A stretch of 64,000 bases of DNA from Paraburkholderia humisilvae. GTDB taxonomy: Bacteria; Pseudomonadota; Gammaproteobacteria; Burkholderiales; Burkholderiaceae. How positions within the stretch are numbered: position 1 is the stretch's first letter; every line of letters begins with the position of its first letter. Below the pieces are notes generated by a model. That model did no database searches. It saw only the letters and a program-made list of their open reading frames with translations, and had not been told where the DNA came from. Shown piece after piece: positions 60,781 through 64,000 of this stretch. The position numbers and the translations under genes were made by a program. The stretch is from the NCBI RefSeq assembly GCF_902859855.1, contig NZ_CADIKH010000014.1:62001-126000 (forward strand). The letters run 5' to 3'.

Positions 60781-61026
60781 TCAGTCCTCGTCCGCAAAGC
60801 TCAGATCGTCCGCAAGCCAGAGGCGCAACGCATCGCCTCGCGCCTGATACTCGGTGACCGGCTTGCCCGTCCTCACGTTCGTGCCCGCCTTGCCGCTTGC
60901 AACGTATTGCTCGCCCGCGTGATGCACCACCCACACCGTGCCGTCAGCGCGGCGCTCGATTCCGACTGGCATCGCGCCCTTGTCGCGCCCGTTCGTGTCG
61001 GTGATCCTGATCGTTACCGTTTCCAT
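60781..61026 (-). CDS. Small phage protein
   Basis: An 81-residue, beta-rich protein (METVTIRITDTNGRDKGAMP) with a helical end rich in acidic residues. No family was recognised. Confidence 0.5.
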   Translation of the reverse strand: METVTIRITDTNGRDKGAMPVGIERRADGTVWVVHHAGEQYVASGKAGTNVRTGKPVTEYQARGDALRLWLADDLSFADED

Positions 61027-61033
61027 CGCCTGC

Positions 61034-61243
61034 TCACTCCGTCTCAATGCAATAGCGGAAATAGGGCATCGCGTACCGCGTGTCGACCGTTCCGACCGCG
61101 TCCTCGGTGTACACCACCAGCCAAGCCGTGCTGCCCGGGGCGGCTGGCATGGCGCTGACCGCATCCTGCACCGCCGCGTGATCCGTCTCGCCGTACCCGT
61201 ACCGGGTCTCGCCACCGTCGCGAAGTTTTGCCACGTACTTCAT
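61034..61243 (-). CDS. Small phage protein
   Basis: A 69-residue protein with a beta-alpha-beta layout (YVAKLRDGGETRYGYGETDH, AAVQDAVSAMP, AWLVVYTEDA). No family was recognised. Confidence 0.5.
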   Translation of the reverse strand: MKYVAKLRDGGETRYGYGETDHAAVQDAVSAMPAAPGSTAWLVVYTEDAVGTVDTRYAMPYFRYCIETE

Positions 61244-61335
61244 GTCTTGCTCCTTGGTTCGTCCCGGCAGGCCCTCCTGCCGTCAGAACCATGATCACTC
61301 TGCCGCCCGCGCAGAAGTCGCGACCGCTCGTCGCA

Positions 61336-61572
61336 TCAGAAGCCGATCAGGCGTGCGCGCCGCCCGACCTTGGCGATCAGCGGTGCGTCGTCGTCGGCCT
61401 GCTCAAGCAGGCGCACCTGAACGATCACCTCGCGGCCCTCGCGGGTGTTCACGAGTTGCCCGCCGATGCGCCGCCACGCGTGATACACCGTTGCGGCCTC
61501 GATCGTGATGTGGCGCTTCACCGGGCGACCCGCGCCGCCCTTGAGCGTCAGTTCAAACGTAAAGCGATCCAT
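61336..61572 (-). CDS. Small phage protein
   Basis: A 78-residue protein. MDRFTFELTLKGGAGRPVKR and a second strand-helix unit (TVYHAWRRIGGQLV) suggest a double-stranded beta motif that binds nucleic acid, which is uncertain. Confidence 0.5.
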   Translation of the reverse strand: MDRFTFELTLKGGAGRPVKRHITIEAATVYHAWRRIGGQLVNTREGREVIVQVRLLEQADDDAPLIAKVGRRARLIGF

Positions 61573-61589
61573 CTATCCCTCCTGTTCAT

Positions 61590-61811
61590 TTACAGGCTGC
61601 CGCCGTGCCAGACATCGGCGGCGAGCAGCACCTCGTAGTCGTAACCGGCGCGGCTCAGACTGCGCGACATAAGTTCGATCACATCGGTGCCAAACTTCGC
61701 GCCAAGATCGCAGGCGATGTCTCTTGCCTTTACCTTGTCGCCCTGCAGCCATTCGGTGCGGAAATACACGCCGCCACCGGGCTGAAAAACAGTGATCTGA
61801 TATTCGGTCAT
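61590..61811 (-). CDS. Small phage protein
   Basis: A 73-residue protein (MTEYQITVFQPGGGVYFRTE) with one helix (DIACDLGAKFG). No family was recognised. Confidence 0.5.
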   Translation of the reverse strand: MTEYQITVFQPGGGVYFRTEWLQGDKVKARDIACDLGAKFGTDVIELMSRSLSRAGYDYEVLLAADVWHGGSL

Positions 61812-61822
61812 GGTCCCTCCTT

Positions 61823-62062
61823 TCAGCGCCAGCCGATCGTGCGGCTGACGTTACCCGGCAGGTATCCAATCTGTGAGCCTTCGACGAGGTAGACAACAGG
61901 TTCGTCGTTCTCTTCCTCGTCATTCGCACCGAGCGGGCCGCCGATGATCACCGCGTCAGCGATGCTGTATTCAAAGGGATAAGAAGGCTGGTGCGCGAGG
62001 CGGACTTCAACGCCGTCCTCCAGGCCTTCGATCATTTCGCGCAATTCACCAACGGTCATCAT
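61823..62062 (-). CDS. First gene of the right leftward operon
   Basis: A 79-residue protein starting MMTVGELREMIEGLEDGVEV, then a strongly acidic stretch (NDEEENDEPVVYLVE). It resembles small phage proteins with an EVRLA core that are common but uncharacterised. The gene has a GAGGAA site nine bases upstream. Confidence 0.55.
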   Translation of the reverse strand: MMTVGELREMIEGLEDGVEVRLAHQPSYPFEYSIADAVIIGGPLGANDEEENDEPVVYLVEGSQIGYLPGNVSRTIGWR

Positions 62063-62143
62063 TTGCTAGGTTTCCTCAACAATCCGTGCGGTGCGTCATT
62101 GCCCCGCCGACAAGACCACGATAGCTCCGGTGCGGCACTAGTT

Positions 62144-62162
62144 GTGCGACGTGCGGTCGCAC
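62144..62162. promoter_or_regulatory. Inverted repeat between divergent accessory operons
   Basis: GTGCGAC-GTGCG-GTCGCAC is a perfect 7-bp inverted repeat with 5-nt centre, in the 238-bp region between the leftward operon and the rightward ligase block. GTGCGAC also occurs twice upstream of the integrase (23619 and 23683). It could be a shared operator. Confidence 0.45.
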
Positions 62163-62300
62163 TTAGAGTGGTCCCACGGTTTCGGCCGCGTTTGCGAGGC
62201 CCTGATAAGCTGTTGACGCGCGGCCTGATCGCTCCCCGGGGATGCCGTCTGACGAAAGCCTCGGGTGCGCGCAGCCCGCCGAAACCGAACGGAGGCGCGT

Positions 62301-62501
62301 ATGTGCTACGGCAAGCCTGAAGAAATGCTGGCGGACTTTCTGCAAGCCAATCCGCTGGTGCCGAACGATCTCGGCCACACGGCGCTGGATGACTTCGATC
62401 ACTTCTGCGCGTACTCGGGCTGCAACCCCACCGAGGTCGGTCCCGATGCCTATGCATGGGCGAAGCTGGCTTATGTCAGCGCGCGGGCCTCCAAGACATG
62501 A
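62301..62501 (+). CDS. Small phage protein before the ligase
   Basis: A 66-residue protein (MCYGKPEEMLADFLQANPLV) with GGAGG before its ATG. The ligase start overlaps its end. The family is common in phages and has no known function. Confidence 0.6.
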   Translation: MCYGKPEEMLADFLQANPLVPNDLGHTALDDFDHFCAYSGCNPTEVGPDAYAWAKLAYVSARASKT

Positions 62502-63130
62502 TCGAGGCCGGGGACCTGATGCTCGCGACACTCACGCGAGCACCGTTCTCGCGCGAGGGCTGGATATTCGAACTCAAGTACGACGGTTATCGGTGCCTCG
62601 CTCGCAAGGCAGGCGAACGCGTTGATCTGATATCGCGCAACGGCAGCGTCATGAACCGATCGTTCCCAGACATCGTGGACGCGGTTGCTTCGGTGCCCGG
62701 TGACTTCGTATGGGATGCGGAACTGACCGTCGACGAGCCAACCGGCCAGTCGTCTTTCGAGCGCCTGCAATTGCGGGCGCGCACTTCAGTGGAGATGCGC
62801 GTGCGCGCCGCACTTCGACAGCACCCGGCACGACTGTATGTGTTCGATGCGCTCGCTGCGGGCAACCATGATCTGCGCAGCCGTCCATTAGTCGACCGCA
62901 AGGAGCTACTGCGCGATTCGTTCGAGAACACATCGGTGCTGGTCTACGTGACGGGTATCGCTACAGCGGGCGATTGGGTCTTTGAACAGGCGCAGGCCCT
63001 CGACTTCGAAGGCATGGTCGCAAAGCGGCTCGATTCCACCTACCAGCGCGGACGCTCGAACGACTGGCTGAAGGTCAAGTTCGCGGGCTACAGCCGACCG
63101 GCTGCGTTAGGATGGGGCCGCAAGGAATGA
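62498..63130 (+). CDS. ATP-dependent DNA ligase, adenylation domain only
   Basis: A 210-residue protein. Motif I is ELKYDGYRCL with the nucleophilic Lys, motif III is VYVFDALAA-like LYVFDALAAGNHD, and motifs IV-V are FEGMVAKRLDSTYQRGRSNDWLKVK. The sequence resembles the ligase domain of LigD. It ends 20 residues after motif V, so the usual C-terminal OB fold is absent. It may work with a partner, or seal nicks in phage DNA only. Confidence 0.85.
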   Translation: MIEAGDLMLATLTRAPFSREGWIFELKYDGYRCLARKAGERVDLISRNGSVMNRSFPDIVDAVASVPGDFVWDAELTVDEPTGQSSFERLQLRARTSVEMRVRAALRQHPARLYVFDALAAGNHDLRSRPLVDRKELLRDSFENTSVLVYVTGIATAGDWVFEQAQALDFEGMVAKRLDSTYQRGRSNDWLKVKFAGYSRPAALGWGRKE

Positions 63131-63158
63131 TCACTGGCGAACAGCGACAAGGGACGTA

Positions 63159-63455
63159 ATGGCAAAAGGAAGCGTAACGCTCGGGGAGGTAGCCACCCGC
63201 GCGAGTCATATTGAGGTGGCCTGTACCCGCTGCGAACGGCGCGGGCGATATAGGCTGGCGAGGCTGGTCGCTTCGTATGGCGAGGACTTTCCGATGACTG
63301 ACCTCGGCGCGGAGATTGCGGATTGCCCCAAGAGGCATGCCGCCATCACCGAGCGGTGCGATGTGTACTTCCCTGGGCTGCGAAAGATCATGGACCCCAA
63401 TGGCGAAACGCCCCGGTCACCGGCTCAGGATCACGGAGACGATGACGACGAGTGA
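63159..63455 (+). CDS. Small zinc-ribbon-like protein after the ligase
   Basis: A 98-residue protein with CTRCERRGRYRLARL and later CPK, and a tail of acidic residues. Similar proteins occur near phage and plasmid ligases or as single genes in rhizobia and Burkholderia. It may be the ligase partner, which is not shown. Confidence 0.55.
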   Translation: MAKGSVTLGEVATRASHIEVACTRCERRGRYRLARLVASYGEDFPMTDLGAEIADCPKRHAAITERCDVYFPGLRKIMDPNGETPRSPAQDHGDDDDE

Positions 63456-63567
63456 AAAATCGGCTGCGCCCGTTCAAGCTCCATAGCTGTTGCGGTTCAT
63501 AGTACGATTCTCTTCCGGTACAGCCGGAGCCACCGGATCTGCTCCAAAAACGACAACAGCACGTCCA

Positions 63568-64000
63568 ATGACAAAAGCAAAAAAGTCAAAGCTACCACCG
63601 CCGCTGGTCGGCCAGTGGAATGGAAGTTTTCGCGCCACCCAATGGTCGGGCGACATGGTTATCGACCTAGAGATGCGTGCCGACAAAACTGTCGGCAGCG
63701 CGATGCTATTCCCGGACGAAGGCGTCAACGCGCCGGTCATCGTCGGGCGCATCGACGATATCTGGCTTGGGCCTGAAGGCGCATTCATTACCATTTTGCT
63801 GCAACCCACGCATCCGAAGAACCCGACCCATCTGGTTCCGCTACATCAGGTTCGCGAGGTTTTCCCGCAAGACATACGCATTGCGACGAAGGCTCAGGCG
63901 CGCATCAGGTGGGACGAGACAAACATGGAGGTCGAGTGGCACTCCGATATCGGTATGGAGGGACAGGCGCGGCTATCGCGCAATGATCCTGATCGCCCGT
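63568..64000 (+). CDS. Uncharacterised protein, partial at right edge
   Basis: An open frame of 144 codons without stop to the window end. It starts MTKAKKSKLPPPLVGQWNGS and has a beta-sandwich-like pattern with many hydrophobic and Gly residues. The ribosome-binding site is weak. The identity cannot be given. Confidence 0.55.
   Translation, partial: MTKAKKSKLPPPLVGQWNGSFRATQWSGDMVIDLEMRADKTVGSAMLFPDEGVNAPVIVGRIDDIWLGPEGAFITILLQPTHPKNPTHLVPLHQVREVFPQDIRIATKAQARIRWDETNMEVEWHSDIGMEGQARLSRNDPDRP

Larger units (their letters stand above)
23518..64000. mobile_element. Siphophage prophage integrated in dusA, right end outside window
   Basis: From the dusA 5' end on, the window carries in order an integrase, leftward early operon, control region, rightward replication genes, packaging, head and tail genes, and accessory genes. 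Heads follow the HK97 plan and the tail tip is lambda-like (M, L, K, I, J). All main structural genes are intact. No lysis genes and no second dusA fragment were found before 64000. Confidence 0.95.

Noticed and set aside
62163..62531. 122-codon minus-strand frame over the small gene before the ligase
   Set aside because: It overlaps two plus-strand genes with good ribosome-binding sites and has no start signal.
63474..63809. 111-codon minus-strand frame at the right end
   Set aside because: The plus-strand frame stays open to the edge with a better composition.
1..64000. CRISPR arrays, rRNA and insertion sequences
   Set aside because: No regularly spaced repeats of CRISPR length, no rRNA signature and no transposase motifs were seen.

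Overview
The window reads as a Burkholderiales chromosome, most likely Paraburkholderia/Burkholderia: high G+C, LexA with two adjacent boxes, a sulfate-uptake cluster ordered sbp-cysT-cysW-cysA-cysB, a DUF2939 protein and a NodI/NodJ-type ABC pair. The taxonomy is inferred from gene families and base composition only.

Host part (1 to about 23.5 kb). Positions 1-5119 (minus strand) hold a cut-off GT-C-like membrane protein followed by a HAD-UbiA fusion, a GtrA protein, an SDR resembling DprE2 and a FAD oxidoreductase resembling DprE1. Together these resemble the polyprenyl-phosphoryl-D-arabinose pathway of mycobacteria, and also the D-arabinose donor clusters known from some pili and Nod-factor systems. 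Then come an asparaginase, the CysB-regulated sulfate transporter operon, lexA, small conserved proteins, a universal stress protein, the ABC-2 exporter pair, a permease, the tRNA 2-selenouridine synthase, a DHA2 drug exporter, tRNA-His and dusA.

Prophage part (about 23.5 kb to beyond 64 kb). A temperate siphophage sits in the 5' end of dusA, next to a tyrosine integrase. A minus-strand early operon (24.9-30.1 kb) carries an excisionase-like HTH protein, Cys-rich small proteins, a YqaJ-type exonuclease with a probable annealing partner, and a free RNA-polymerase alpha-CTD-like domain. A 500-bp control region (30.1-30.6 kb) has helically phased CGCGCCC repeats but no recognisable CI repressor. 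The rightward early operon (30.6-35.6 kb) has a Cro/YdaS-like protein, a ParB-like protein, an O-like initiator with a candidate origin inside its gene, a P-like helicase loader and a RusA resolvase. A minus-strand moron (35.5-36.2 kb) separates early from late genes.

Late genes (36.4-57.3 kb) run HNH nuclease, ParB-methylase fusion, small and large terminase, HK97-type protease and capsid, portal, a collagen-repeat protein, connectors, a tail tube with PKD-like domains, tail chaperones G/GT joined by a -1 frameshift on A7, tape measure, lambda-like M-L-K-I-J, a fibre/collar protein and a lipoprotein. The right accessory zone (57.3-62.1 kb) is mostly minus strand: a macro-domain protein and partner, then about ten small proteins including one of the Imm superinfection-immunity type. 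A rightward block then carries an OB-less ATP-dependent DNA ligase and small proteins. No holin, endolysin or spanin was recognised and no attR is visible, so the prophage continues past the right edge.
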